Shown here piece by piece: positions 8,476-15,715 of a DNA stretch of 33,284 nt. This stretch comes from Desulfovibrio sp. Lineage in GTDB: Bacteria; Desulfobacterota; Desulfovibrionia; Desulfovibrionales; Desulfovibrionaceae. The notes under the pieces were generated by a model, which worked only from the letters and a program-made list of their open reading frames with translations, ran no database searches and was not told the DNA's origin. The stretch covers positions 1-33,284 of the forward strand of contig JAEEPQ010000010.1 in assembly GCA_016284885.1 (NCBI GenBank), in the 5' to 3' direction. Made by a program: the position numbers and the translations under genes. The number at the start of each line of letters is the position of its first letter. The first letter of the stretch is position 1.

Positions 8476-9462
8476 ATGAGCAGCTTCTTCCGCGGCAGGC
8501 GCATCCGCCAGACCCCGCAAATGCGCGACTTCTTCCGCGAGACGCCTCCGCTTCTCAAAGAAGACCTGATCATGCCCTACTTCGTGGTGAACAGCGGCGA
8601 CTCCTCCCTGGAGAAGGAGATCGCCACCATGCCCGGCCAGTACCAGCTCTCCCTCTCCAAGCTGGAGGAGCACGTTGAGAAGGCCGTGGACATGGGCCTC
8701 AAGAACGTCATTCTCTTCGGCGTACCTGCCAAGAAAGACGAGCAGGCCACCGGCGCCTGGAAGGAGGACGGCATCATCCAGCGCGCGACCCGCCTCCTGA
8801 AAAAGCGCTTCCCCAGCCTCTTCGTCATCACCGACGTGTGCCTGTGCGAATACATGAGCCACGGCCACTGCGGCATCCTCGCCAAAAACGGCCAGGTGCT
8901 CAACGACCCCACGCTGGAGCTGCTGGCCAAGACCGCCGTGAGCCAGGCCAAAGCAGGCTCCGACATGGTCGCCCCCTCCGACATGATGGACGGTCGCGTG
9001 GCGGCTATCCGCGAGGCCCTCGACGAGGCCGGCCTCGTCAACACGCCGGTCATGTCCTACGCGGCCAAGTTCGCCTCGGCCTACTACGGCCCCTTCCGCG
9101 ACGCGGCCCAGTCTGCCCCTGCCTGCGGCGACCGTAAGTCCTACCAGATGGATCCCGGCAACGGCCGCGAGGCCATGCGCGAAGTCTTCGCCGACCTCGA
9201 GGAGGGCGCCGACGCCATCATCGTCAAGCCCGCAGGCCCCTACGGCGACATCCTTCGCCAAGTGCGCGACGCCGTGGACGTCCACGTCTGCGCCTACCAG
9301 GTGAGCGGCGAATACGCCCTCATCCGCGCGGCCGGACTCAACGGCTGGGTGGACGAGGAGCGCGTCATGATGGAGTCTCTGCAGGGCCTCAAGCGCGGCG
9401 GCGCAGACAGCATCATCACCTACTTCGCCGAAACCATCCTCGCCAAGGGGCTTGCCCGATGA
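8476..9462 (+). CDS. hemB: Porphobilinogen synthase (delta-aminolevulinic acid dehydratase)
   Basis: HemB condenses two 5-aminolevulinate molecules to porphobilinogen, the first common step towards siroheme, heme and cobalamin. The 328-residue protein has both Schiff-base lysines, K198 in SYAAKFASAYYG and K251 in IIVKPAG. It also has the three zinc cysteines C122, C124 and C132 in DVCLCEYMSHGHCG, so it is a zinc-type enzyme. AAGGAG precedes ATG 8476. Its stop overlaps the ahbD start in an ATGA, so the two are translationally coupled. Pairing hemB with heme-branch genes puts early and late steps of the pathway in one unit. Confidence 0.97.
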   Translation: MSSFFRGRRIRQTPQMRDFFRETPPLLKEDLIMPYFVVNSGDSSLEKEIATMPGQYQLSLSKLEEHVEKAVDMGLKNVILFGVPAKKDEQATGAWKEDGIIQRATRLLKKRFPSLFVITDVCLCEYMSHGHCGILAKNGQVLNDPTLELLAKTAVSQAKAGSDMVAPSDMMDGRVAAIREALDEAGLVNTPVMSYAAKFASAYYGPFRDAAQSAPACGDRKSYQMDPGNGREAMREVFADLEEGADAIIVKPAGPYGDILRQVRDAVDVHVCAYQVSGEYALIRAAGLNGWVDEERVMMESLQGLKRGGADSIITYFAETILAKGLAR

Positions 9463-10622
9463 ACTGCCATCCCATGCACGGCTGTCCGCACGGCCAGGAC
9501 GCCAAGGGAGGCATGCCGCAGGGCATGAAGGGGATGGGGCCCAAGACGCTTGAGGACGGCAGCCCCGCCTGCCGCCTCATCGCCTGGGAAGTCACGCGCT
9601 CCTGCAACCTCGCCTGCAGGCACTGCCGCGCCGAGGCGCATCTGGAGCCCTATCCCGGGGAACTGGACCACGACGAGGCGATGCAGCTCATCGACACCTT
9701 CTCGCAGGTGGGCAATCCGCTCATCATCTTCACGGGCGGCGACCCCATGATGCGCAAGGACGTCTACGAGCTCGTGCGCTACGCCCACGATCGGGGCCAC
9801 ATCTGCGCCTTCTCGCCCAACGGCACCCTCATCGACGAGGCCTCGGCTAAGAAGATCCGCGATGCCGGCGTGGACCGCGTGTCCATCTCCATCGATGCCG
9901 CCGACGCCGAGACGCACGACGCCTTCCGCTGCCACAAGGGCGCCTTTGCGGCATCCCTCAACGGCATGCGCCTGCTCAAGGAAGCGGGCGTACCATTCCA
10001 GATCAACACGACCGTCACCAGGAACAACCTCGAGAGCTTCACCCGCATCTTCAAGCTCTGCGAAGAGCTCGGGGCAGCTGCCTGGCACATCTTCCTGCTC
10101 GTCCCCATGGGCCGGGGCTCCGGCCTCGCCGACCAGGTCATCAGCGCTCAGCAGTACGAAGAGGTGCTGCGCTGGTTCTACGGCTTCCGCAAGCAGACGA
10201 CAATGCAGCTCAAGGCCACCTGCGCGCCGCACTACTACCGCATCATGCGCCAGATGGCCAAGGAAGAGGGCGTGCCCGTCGACGTGAAGAACTTCGGCAT
10301 GGACGCCCACACCCGGGGCTGCCTTGGCGGCACGGGCTTCTGCTTCATCAGCCACACCGGCATCGTCCAGCCCTGCGGCTACCTGACGCTGAACTGCGGC
10401 GACGTGCGCCAGGCGCCCTTCCCGGAAATCTGGCGGACGAGCGAATACTTCAGGCAGTTCCGCGACCAGTCCTGCTACAAGGGCAAGTGCGGCGTGTGCG
10501 AATACCACAAGGTCTGCGGCGGCTGCCGCGCCAGGGCGTACAGCATCAACGGCGACCACCTTGGCGAGGAGCCCCTCTGCTCCTACATCCCCCAAGCCCT
10601 GAGGAAGAAGACCGATGCCTGA
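9459..10622 (+). CDS. ahbD: Heme b synthase AhbD (radical SAM)
   Basis: AhbD oxidatively decarboxylates the two propionates of Fe-coproporphyrin III to the vinyl groups of heme b, the last step of the siroheme route. The 387-residue protein has the radical SAM motif C49-xxx-C53-xx-C56 (RSCNLACRHC), FTGGDPMM as the SAM-binding GGE-like loop, and a C-terminal cysteine array in GCLGGTGFC, VQPCGYL, CGVCEYHKVCGGC and LCSY that should bind an auxiliary cluster. The first 28 residues are rich in Met, His, Gly and Cys (CHPMHGCPHG) and precede the catalytic fold. Start overlaps the hemB stop by four bases, and its own end overlaps the next gene by eight, so all three are coupled. Confidence 0.9.
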   Translation: MNCHPMHGCPHGQDAKGGMPQGMKGMGPKTLEDGSPACRLIAWEVTRSCNLACRHCRAEAHLEPYPGELDHDEAMQLIDTFSQVGNPLIIFTGGDPMMRKDVYELVRYAHDRGHICAFSPNGTLIDEASAKKIRDAGVDRVSISIDAADAETHDAFRCHKGAFAASLNGMRLLKEAGVPFQINTTVTRNNLESFTRIFKLCEELGAAAWHIFLLVPMGRGSGLADQVISAQQYEEVLRWFYGFRKQTTMQLKATCAPHYYRIMRQMAKEEGVPVDVKNFGMDAHTRGCLGGTGFCFISHTGIVQPCGYLTLNCGDVRQAPFPEIWRTSEYFRQFRDQSCYKGKCGVCEYHKVCGGCRARAYSINGDHLGEEPLCSYIPQALRKKTDA

Positions 10623-11091
10623 CGCCTACACTATGGACGCAACCGACAAGGCCCTGCTCGACATCCTGCAGTCCAACTACCCGCTGGTTCCCCGCCCCTA
10701 CGCCGAGATGGGCGCCTGCGTGGGCATCAGCGAAGAGGATGCGCTTGCCAGAGTCGTCAACCTGCGCAGGCACAGGATCATCCGCCGCATGGGCGCGAAC
10801 TTCCAGTCCAAGAAGCTGGGCTGGGTGTCCACCCTCTGCGCGGCCAAGGTGCCCGAGGACAGGATGGAGGCCTTCGTCGAAGCCGTGAACGCCGAGCCGG
10901 GCGTCACGCACAACTACGAGCGCGAAAACGCCTACAACATCTGGTTCACCTTCATCGGCCCCTCCAGAGAGCATGTCCAGGCTAGGCTCGATGCCATCAC
11001 GGCCAAAACCGGCATTCCCATCCTCAACCTGCCCGCCACCAAGCTCTTCAAGATCCGCGTGAACTTCAAAATGGCCGAGGACGAAGGCTAG
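10615..11091 (+). CDS. ahbA: Siroheme decarboxylase subunit, Lrp/AsnC-like (AhbA or AhbB)
   Basis: The enzyme removes two acetate carboxyls of siroheme to give 12,18-didecarboxysiroheme and normally consists of two related subunits, AhbA and AhbB. The 158-residue product has an N-terminal winged-helix-like part (LLDILQSNYPLVPRPY, then RIIRRMGANFQSKKLG) and a C-terminal ferredoxin-like AsnC domain with the family stretch GVTHNYERENAYNIWFT. It starts inside ahbD (eight-base overlap). The AhbA label, rather than AhbB, is from memory of related sequences and is uncertain. The partner subunit is not in this window and must be elsewhere, unless this organism uses a single chain. It was originally classed with NirD-type regulators, but the operon context argues for the enzyme. 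Confidence 0.8.
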   Translation: MPDAYTMDATDKALLDILQSNYPLVPRPYAEMGACVGISEEDALARVVNLRRHRIIRRMGANFQSKKLGWVSTLCAAKVPEDRMEAFVEAVNAEPGVTHNYERENAYNIWFTFIGPSREHVQARLDAITAKTGIPILNLPATKLFKIRVNFKMAEDEG

Positions 11092-11121
11092 CGACAGGAA
11101 AATTTGCGTCAGATGCAATTT

Positions 11122-11152
11122 TTGCTTGCCAAGGTCCGGCCTTTCCTGTAAA
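11122..11152 (+). promoter_or_regulatory. Possible promoter of tRNA-Phe
   Basis: Overlapping -35-like boxes (TTGCTT, 11122-11127; TTGCCA, 11126-11131) are followed by TGTAAA (11147-11152). Spacing is 19 or 15 bases, neither ideal. It lies about 30 bases before the tRNA, the right place for a stable-RNA promoter. Confidence 0.35.
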
Positions 11153-11181
11153 CACTCTTTTGTTCAACGCCGTACGGCAAT

Positions 11182-11257
11182 GCCGAGGTAGCTCAGTTGG
11201 TAGAGCAGGGGACTGAAAATCCCCGTGTCAGCAGTTCAATTCTGTTCCTCGGCACCA
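11182..11257 (+). tRNA. tRNA-Phe (GAA)
   Basis: A complete cloverleaf can be drawn: acceptor GCCGAGG with CCTCGGC, D-arm GCTC/GAGC, anticodon stem GGGGA/TCCCC with loop CTGAAAA giving anticodon GAA, five-base variable loop, T-stem AGCAG/CTGTT with TTCAATT, discriminator A and encoded CCA. The T-arm segment at 11229-11246 is repeated exactly at 12581-12598. Confidence 0.97.
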
Positions 11258-11266
11258 GAAAATAAC

Positions 11267-11298
11267 AAGGGGTTGCGGTCAACGTCGCAACCCCTTTT
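11267..11298 (+). terminator. Terminator of tRNA-Phe
   Basis: AAGGGGTTGCG pairs with CGCAACCCCTT around an eight-base loop and ends in TTTT, ten bases after the tRNA CCA end. It is a clear Rho-independent terminator. Confidence 0.9.
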
Positions 11299-11457
11299 CG
11301 TTTGTCCAAATTCCCTGCAGTCAGAAACGCTGGTTCTGTCCGCTCCCGCAGAGGATCCGTCTTGGCCAGGCTGAGGACTCGCCGAGCCGTCCACAGTGCC
11401 GGGGCAGGAAATCCGAAGGGCTCTTCTCCTCCAGTGGAACGGCTACGATGGCAGCCT

Positions 11458-12273
11458 TCAGGACCTTCGCCTCCTGATCTCGTCGCATTCCGTCGAAACG
11501 AAGCGAACCCTCGCCGGCCGCCCGCCTTCGGCCGGGCGCATCTCTGCGGCCATCTTCAGCTCATAGCCGCGATCCAGCGAGATGCCGAAGGGAAGGAGCG
11601 CATGGGACGGCGACATGGGCGTGTGCCCGAAGACGACGAAGACCTCCTCTCCGTCCACCATCCTCGGCTTCCTGTAGAGCTCGTTCATGTCCGGGCGGAA
11701 CCAGTACGGCGAATTCTCATGGGAGGCCGCAAGGCTTGGCTCCATGGAAAGCCATTCCCGTCCTTCCCTCCCCGGCAGTCCGCCATGGACGAAGACGAGG
11801 TTTCCCGACCTCCACCACCCGACGCCGCGGAGCCAGTAGTCCTCGAAGAGGCGGGGAACGGCCTTGGCGATCCCGCCACAGGGTGCGCCGGCCTTCAGCG
11901 CCTCGCGGAAGGCGATGCGCGTCACGCCACCTCCGTTGTACATCCAGTTCTGCTCCATCCACTTGCACGAGGGAAGAACCGAGGGAAGGACGTCGGGCTG
12001 CGAAAACCAGGCCATGGCATCGTGGTTGCCGCGCAGCAGCATGTTCCGCCCGTCCGTCATGAGGACGGAAATTACGCCGAGCGGATCCGGCCCGCGGTCG
12101 ATGGCATCGCCGAGGAAGACGAGCCTCGCGTCCGCCGGACGGTGCGAGAGCAGCCTGTCCATGGCCTCCAGGCACCCGTGCATGTCAGTTATCACGTAGA
12201 GCGGCTCTTCCGGGGAGAAGCCCGCCGATAGTTCCATCCATTCGCCTGTCACTGTTTCGGTGATGCCTGTCAT
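11458..12273 (-). CDS. PPP-family metallophosphatase
   Basis: The 271-residue protein has all the motifs of bacterial calcineurin-like serine/threonine phosphatases: D30-x-H32 in ITDMHG, GDAIDRG at 55-61, RGNHD at 81-85, VHGGLP with H163, and VFGHTP with H217. These residues bind a two-metal centre that hydrolyses phosphoesters. It resembles PrpA/PrpB and lambda phosphatase-type enzymes; the natural substrate may be a phosphoprotein or a nucleotide and cannot be told from sequence. The ATG at 12273 is preferred to the longer frame because AAGGAGG lies just upstream and the upstream extension is low-complexity Arg/Ala/Pro. It is a lone gene lying between tRNA-Phe and the copied T-arm, so it could have arrived with an integrated element. 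No signal peptide is seen. Confidence 0.85.
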   Translation of the reverse strand: MTGITETVTGEWMELSAGFSPEEPLYVITDMHGCLEAMDRLLSHRPADARLVFLGDAIDRGPDPLGVISVLMTDGRNMLLRGNHDAMAWFSQPDVLPSVLPSCKWMEQNWMYNGGGVTRIAFREALKAGAPCGGIAKAVPRLFEDYWLRGVGWWRSGNLVFVHGGLPGREGREWLSMEPSLAASHENSPYWFRPDMNELYRKPRMVDGEEVFVVFGHTPMSPSHALLPFGISLDRGYELKMAAEMRPAEGGRPARVRFVSTECDEIRRRRS

Positions 12274-12580
12274 CTTGCCCCTCCTTGCGCCGTCATCTTC
12301 TTGCCCGGCGCATGCTCTCGTCCGTACTTCCGCCCGGCTGACGCCAGCGGGCCTCCCGCCGGCAATGGCCCCAGTCTGCGCATACAACGCTCTTTCATGC
12401 CGGGCAGGCCGCTTTCTGGGGGAACGCCCCGCCACGGCCGGACGGGATCCGGCGACCGCCCCCGGCTGGGCTGGTTCCGAGCGCCTCCCTCGTCCGCAAG
12501 CAGGCCACGACAAGACCGCCGTGTCCATCCAAGTCCCCAGACAGGCTCCGCCCCGATGAAGGATCTTCTACTCCCGTTGC

Positions 12581-12598
12581 CAGCAGTTCAATTCTGTT
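12581..12598 (+). repeat. Exact 18-base copy of the tRNA-Phe T-arm (attachment-site-like)
   Basis: CAGCAGTTCAATTCTGTT is identical to bases 11229-11246 inside tRNA-Phe, in the same orientation, 1352 bases downstream. The flanks are similar but diverged (CCCGT before, TTTCC after). The rest of a tRNA cannot be folded here, so it is a partial 3' duplication, as left by integrases that use tRNA 3' ends. Confidence 0.6.
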
Positions 12599-13005
12599 TC
12601 CAAGGGAGCACGAAGCATCGAATCCGGGCTGGATTGACAGGAGACGAAGACGTTCCCCACCACGCAGGCACGCTACAAGAAGAGTTCTCTTATGCCGGAC
12701 CTCTCCCCCATGCTGTCGGTCGGGGCGGAAGCCGGCGCCTCCATGGCGAATGCTTCAGAACATCCGGCCAAGCGCTCTGTCTGCTGTATGACGGAATATT
12801 AGACTATCCAACGGAGAATCACAAGAGCAACGACGCCTCTGCAAGGCCTCAAGGCTCTTCCCGGCAGCACGAAAGCAAAAGGGGCTGTGCAGAGCAACAG
12901 ACTCTTTTCGCTGCCTGCTGGGATGCGTGCCGGTGTAAGCCTGGCCGCGCTGCATCCGCATGCACCTTGCGACAGCGCGCCCGGCCTGGAAAATCTGGGA
13001 CAGCC

Positions 13006-13536
13006 TCAGGACAAGCCTAGCCGTTGATGCAGCGACTGGCCTGCCCTGCGCAGATGCCTGTTGCAGGCAACCGCGCTCCAGCGTCCTCCCTTCATGGAAG
13101 CGCCCGAGGCAAAGGCCTGCAAACCTGGCGCCCCAGGCCTTTTCAAGTCCCAGGGCGACGGCGCAGGAATAGAGCTCAGGAGCGATGCCCGTCCCTGGCT
13201 CCGAGAATCGAGGGCATTGGCGCGCGGGCTCTCGGCATAGGCGATGTATCTGGCGTAGCCCTTGATTTCGTTCAAGACAGGAAGCGTTGCCTTTGCCGGC
13301 CGGTCCATGATGGGCGGGAAGGCCCAGGGGATGGCGAAGAACGGGACGAAGGGAAGCCAGCTTACGCGGCCGGCAGGGTGTCCTGCGGATCGCAGCCCCA
13401 GACAAAAAAAGCGATGACGAGGGCTCAGCCCGTTGTCTTCAACGGAGAGGGCAGAGGCGCAAGCCAGCTGCCCATGGTGCGCGCCAGGCGCTAGGTGCAT
13501 GCCGGCTGCAGGGCGACGCGCTTCTTTCGTTCGCAT
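13006..13536 (-). CDS. Doubtful ORF with a strong ribosome site
   Basis: ATG at 13536 is preceded by AAGGAGG at ideal spacing, unusually good for a chance frame. The 176-residue product matches no family I know. Its middle part has a more protein-like stretch with a hydrophobic run (WLPFVPFFAIPWAFPPIM) followed by RPAKATLPVLNEIKGYARYI, while both ends look like random GC-rich translation. In a neighbouring frame just before that stretch there is a lipoprotein-like segment (ALVIAFFVWGCD) interrupted by stop codons. This suggests a gene broken by frameshifts, or one small membrane or lipoprotein gene in decay. No neighbours support an operon; frnE ends 206 bases upstream on the same strand. Confidence 0.3.
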   Translation of the reverse strand: MRTKEARRPAAGMHLAPGAHHGQLACASALSVEDNGLSPRHRFFCLGLRSAGHPAGRVSWLPFVPFFAIPWAFPPIMDRPAKATLPVLNEIKGYARYIAYAESPRANALDSRSQGRASLLSSIPAPSPWDLKRPGAPGLQAFASGASMKGGRWSAVACNRHLRRAGQSLHQRLGLS

Positions 13537-13633
13537 GGGTACGCCTCCTTGTCATTGGGCAGGCCAAGTGCACGGCCTTGTGGCCTTGCCGAGGATGCAG
13601 AAAGGGCGCGCCTCAACCGGAGCAGAGCCTGCC

Positions 13634-13656
13634 AGGCGTCAGCTCCGCCTTTTTTT
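13634..13656 (+). terminator. Possible plus-strand terminator without an obvious gene
   Basis: AGGCG pairs with CGCCT around a seven-base loop and is followed by seven T. The stem is short. No plus-strand gene is recognised upstream, so it either ends an unannotated transcript or is accidental. Confidence 0.35.
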
Positions 13657-13742
13657 GCTTCCACCGGCGATGCTTGTCAAAGGCCGGCCGGCATCAACGA
13701 CGGCAGGCCTGAACGGCAGACAGGAAAGGCAGGCTGTCCCCC

Positions 13743-14459
13743 TCAGCGCCAGGCGCAACCACCGGGACCGCAGGCTTCGCCAGACGGAGGCGTAGAATTA
13801 TGCCCTTCCGCCTGCGAGAACTCCGCGCGGGCTTGTTCCTGTATGGCCTTCTGCAGGATCTCCTTGAAGTAGGCCACCGTCTGGGCGCCTGAAATCTCGC
13901 GTCCGCCCTCAAGGACATAGTGAGGCACGAGACGTATGCCGCGCGCCCTGGCTTCGGCCTTGTCGGCGACAACCTCGGCGGTCCAGGCGTCCGAAGCCAG
14001 CATGGCGCGGGCATGCTCCGGATCCAGGCCGGCATCGGCCGCAAGCCCAGCCAGCACCGCATGGTCGCCGACGTCGAGACCATCCCTGAAGCAGGCCTCG
14101 AAGAGGCGCTCCGTCATGTTCGGCACGCCGAGCGCCTGCGCATGCTTGACAAGCCTATGGGCATCAAAGGTGTTGGCCGCAAGGACCCGGTCAAAGCAGA
14201 ACTCGAGCCCCTCCCCGGCGGCAAGAGCGACTATCCTGTCCAGTCCCTCCTGGAGGTCCTCGATTTCCACGCCCATCTTGTCTGCGTAGTGCCGCAGGGC
14301 CGGCCTGCCAGGTCCTGCAAGTTCTGGCTCCAGCTGGAAGCTTCTGGGCTCGATCTCGAAGAGCTCTTCGCAGTCCAGCTCTCGCAGGGCCTTCTTCAGG
14401 CGGATTCCGCCTATGCAGCAGTAGGGGCAGGCGATGTCGGACCAGACGTCAATCTTCAT
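13743..14459 (-). CDS. FrnE/DsbA-family thiol oxidoreductase
   Basis: The 238-residue protein belongs to the DsbA-like branch of FrnE and 2-hydroxychromene-2-carboxylate isomerases. It begins MKIDVWSDIACPYCCIGG, with the redox pair C11-PY-C14 and an additional C15, where relatives usually have CPWCYIG. The helical insert and the VPHYVLEGG...ISGAQ strand with a cis-Pro context follow the family pattern. The C-terminus carries an extra Cys pair (GEACGPGGC), common in these proteins. There is no signal peptide, so it acts in the cytoplasm, probably as a disulfide reductase, isomerase or chaperone. AAGGAG precedes ATG 14459. It lies 92 bases after fdhE on the same strand, separated by a hairpin. 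Its link to formate dehydrogenase maturation is possible but not shown. Confidence 0.82.
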   Translation of the reverse strand: MKIDVWSDIACPYCCIGGIRLKKALRELDCEELFEIEPRSFQLEPELAGPGRPALRHYADKMGVEIEDLQEGLDRIVALAAGEGLEFCFDRVLAANTFDAHRLVKHAQALGVPNMTERLFEACFRDGLDVGDHAVLAGLAADAGLDPEHARAMLASDAWTAEVVADKAEARARGIRLVPHYVLEGGREISGAQTVAYFKEILQKAIQEQARAEFSQAEGHNSTPPSGEACGPGGCAWR

Positions 14460-14489
14460 GCTGACTCCTTGCAGGCCCTGTCGGCAGAA

Positions 14490-14526
14490 GCCCCGTCCGC
14501 AAGCGTCAAGGCGTCTGCGGACGGGC
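14490..14526 (-). terminator. Hairpin between fdhE and the FrnE-like gene
   Basis: GCCCCGTCCGCA pairs with TGCGGACGGGCC (one G opposite the bulge) around a 13-base loop. On the minus strand no T-run follows, so termination would be partial. Confidence 0.4.
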
Positions 14527-14551
14527 CTGAAAAGCGGAAGACGGCACCGGG

Positions 14552-15511
14552 CTACAGGGCATTCCAGAAGGAGACCTTAAGGGGCCTGAGCTGCTTGTCG
14601 TGGGCAACCATGTCAAGGTGCATCATGCCAAGCGCCAGCACGTCAAGATCGAGCACGTGCTCGCTTTCGCGAAAGTCGATGGTGGGCAGGTAGGCCTTGC
14701 ACTTCTCGCACCAGTCGATGCGCTCGCCGAAGTTTGCGCCCGACTGCTTGAAGATGTTGGACGAACCCTTGTCCTCGCTTCCGCAGGAGGGACAGGCGAT
14801 ACGCTTAAAGAGCCAGTCCGCGCCACAGGCCCCGCAGTGCAGGTGTCTTCTGCCGCCGCCTGCCTGCAGGAAGGGATTGTCTTCCTGGCTCGGCCTCGCC
14901 AGCCAGGCTATGGTCGCAAAGGCGCCGCACACGGGGCAGTAGCCCTGCTGCCAGCGGTTGCCGGCATCCCAGGGATTCTTACCGCCGTGGGCTTTGACGC
15001 AGGCGTCCACCATGGCGCGCAGCACGGGCGAGAGGCACATCTCGCCGGCAAACTTGAGCACCTCGGCATCAATGCCGGCCTTTTCGGCCACGGCGACGAC
15101 GGCATCGTCGTCGCCCGAAAGCACGGCCTGGGCGAGTGCTTCGCGCGCATCGCGCCCCTCGCCGGAAGTTGCCTTGCCGGCAAAGAAGTCCTCGAGGGCG
15201 CCTGCACTCTTCTTCAGGGCATCTGTCTTGACCAGCAGGGGAAGCATGCCCCTGGCGCTCTGCGCGAGGCAATCGCCTATGCCGGCGCAGTCCCAGCCAG
15301 CCAACAGGGAAACGCCCTGGGCTTCCCGCTCCAGATCAAGCTCAGGAACGGAGACGCCCCGCTCGGCAAGGGGGGCTGCAAGCTCTCCGGCAAGCCTGCC
15401 GAAGGACTCGATGACGGGCTCGAAGGCGCGGAGCACGGGTTCCAGCACGGGACGGCGCTCCACGAGAATCTTCGTGGTCTCAGAGACACTAAGCGAGGAT
15501 GGCAGCGACAT
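14552..15511 (-). CDS. fdhE: Formate dehydrogenase accessory protein FdhE
   Basis: FdhE is a cytoplasmic rubredoxin-like factor needed to mature Mo/W formate dehydrogenases before Tat export. The 319-residue protein has four CxxC pairs in the C-terminal half, C192-PV-C195, C226-GA-C229, C240-PS-C243 and C268-EK-C271, matching the two metal-binding knuckle sets of FdhE. The N-terminal half is helical and Ala/Leu-rich. The ATG at 15511 is chosen because the longer frame starts inside the upstream terminator and because homology begins here; its ribosome site (CCGGAG) is modest. It follows fdhAB on the same strand beyond a strong terminator, so it is probably expressed at a lower level by read-through or from its own promoter. 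Confidence 0.93.
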   Translation of the reverse strand: MSLPSSLSVSETTKILVERRPVLEPVLRAFEPVIESFGRLAGELAAPLAERGVSVPELDLEREAQGVSLLAGWDCAGIGDCLAQSARGMLPLLVKTDALKKSAGALEDFFAGKATSGEGRDAREALAQAVLSGDDDAVVAVAEKAGIDAEVLKFAGEMCLSPVLRAMVDACVKAHGGKNPWDAGNRWQQGYCPVCGAFATIAWLARPSQEDNPFLQAGGGRRHLHCGACGADWLFKRIACPSCGSEDKGSSNIFKQSGANFGERIDWCEKCKAYLPTIDFRESEHVLDLDVLALGMMHLDMVAHDKQLRPLKVSFWNAL

Positions 15512-15614
15512 GACACACTCCGGCGTTGCTGTTGTTCGTGATGCAGTCATCCTAGCACAAGTCGGCACCGATTGATACGCCGAGCGCAAAAACCTGCCTG
15601 CGGACATCTGGCCC

Positions 15615-15660
15615 AAAAAAGGCTGGCGGCCCAGGCAAGAGATGCCTGAAGCCGCCAGCT
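15615..15660 (-). terminator. Rho-independent terminator of fdhAB
   Basis: On the minus strand GCTGGCGGC and GCCGCCAGC form an outer stem, AGGCA and TGCCT an inner one, and CTTTTTT follows. It lies about 55 bases after the fdhB stop and is one of the strongest terminators in the window. Confidence 0.9.
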
Positions 15661-15715
15661 TCATTGGCTACCCGCCCGCCCCGGCCAAGGCCGAAGGCGT
15701 CAGGCATGATTTTCG

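Larger units (their letters stand above)
12274..13742. other. Coding-poor region between phosphatase gene and frnE
   Basis: Nearly 1.5 kb holds no gene that I recognise. All six frames contain only Arg/Ala/Pro-rich shadow reading frames of the kind GC-rich DNA produces by chance, apart from one ORF with a good ribosome site (13006-13536, minus). The region also contains the T-arm copy at 12581 and a possible terminator at 13634. A plausible reading is decayed remains of an integrated element; alternatively it is a run of decayed native genes. Confidence 0.5.

Noticed and set aside
7057..9285. A 742-codon open frame antisense to ahbC and hemB
   Set aside because: Same shadow effect; both sense genes have complete catalytic motifs.
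12560..12620. A second, degenerate tRNA gene
   Set aside because: Only the T-arm matches; no acceptor, D-arm or anticodon arm can be folded upstream.
12755..13405. A 216-codon minus-strand ORF
   Set aside because: Arg/Ala-rich without motifs, no ribosome site, and it overlaps the better-supported ORF starting at 13536.
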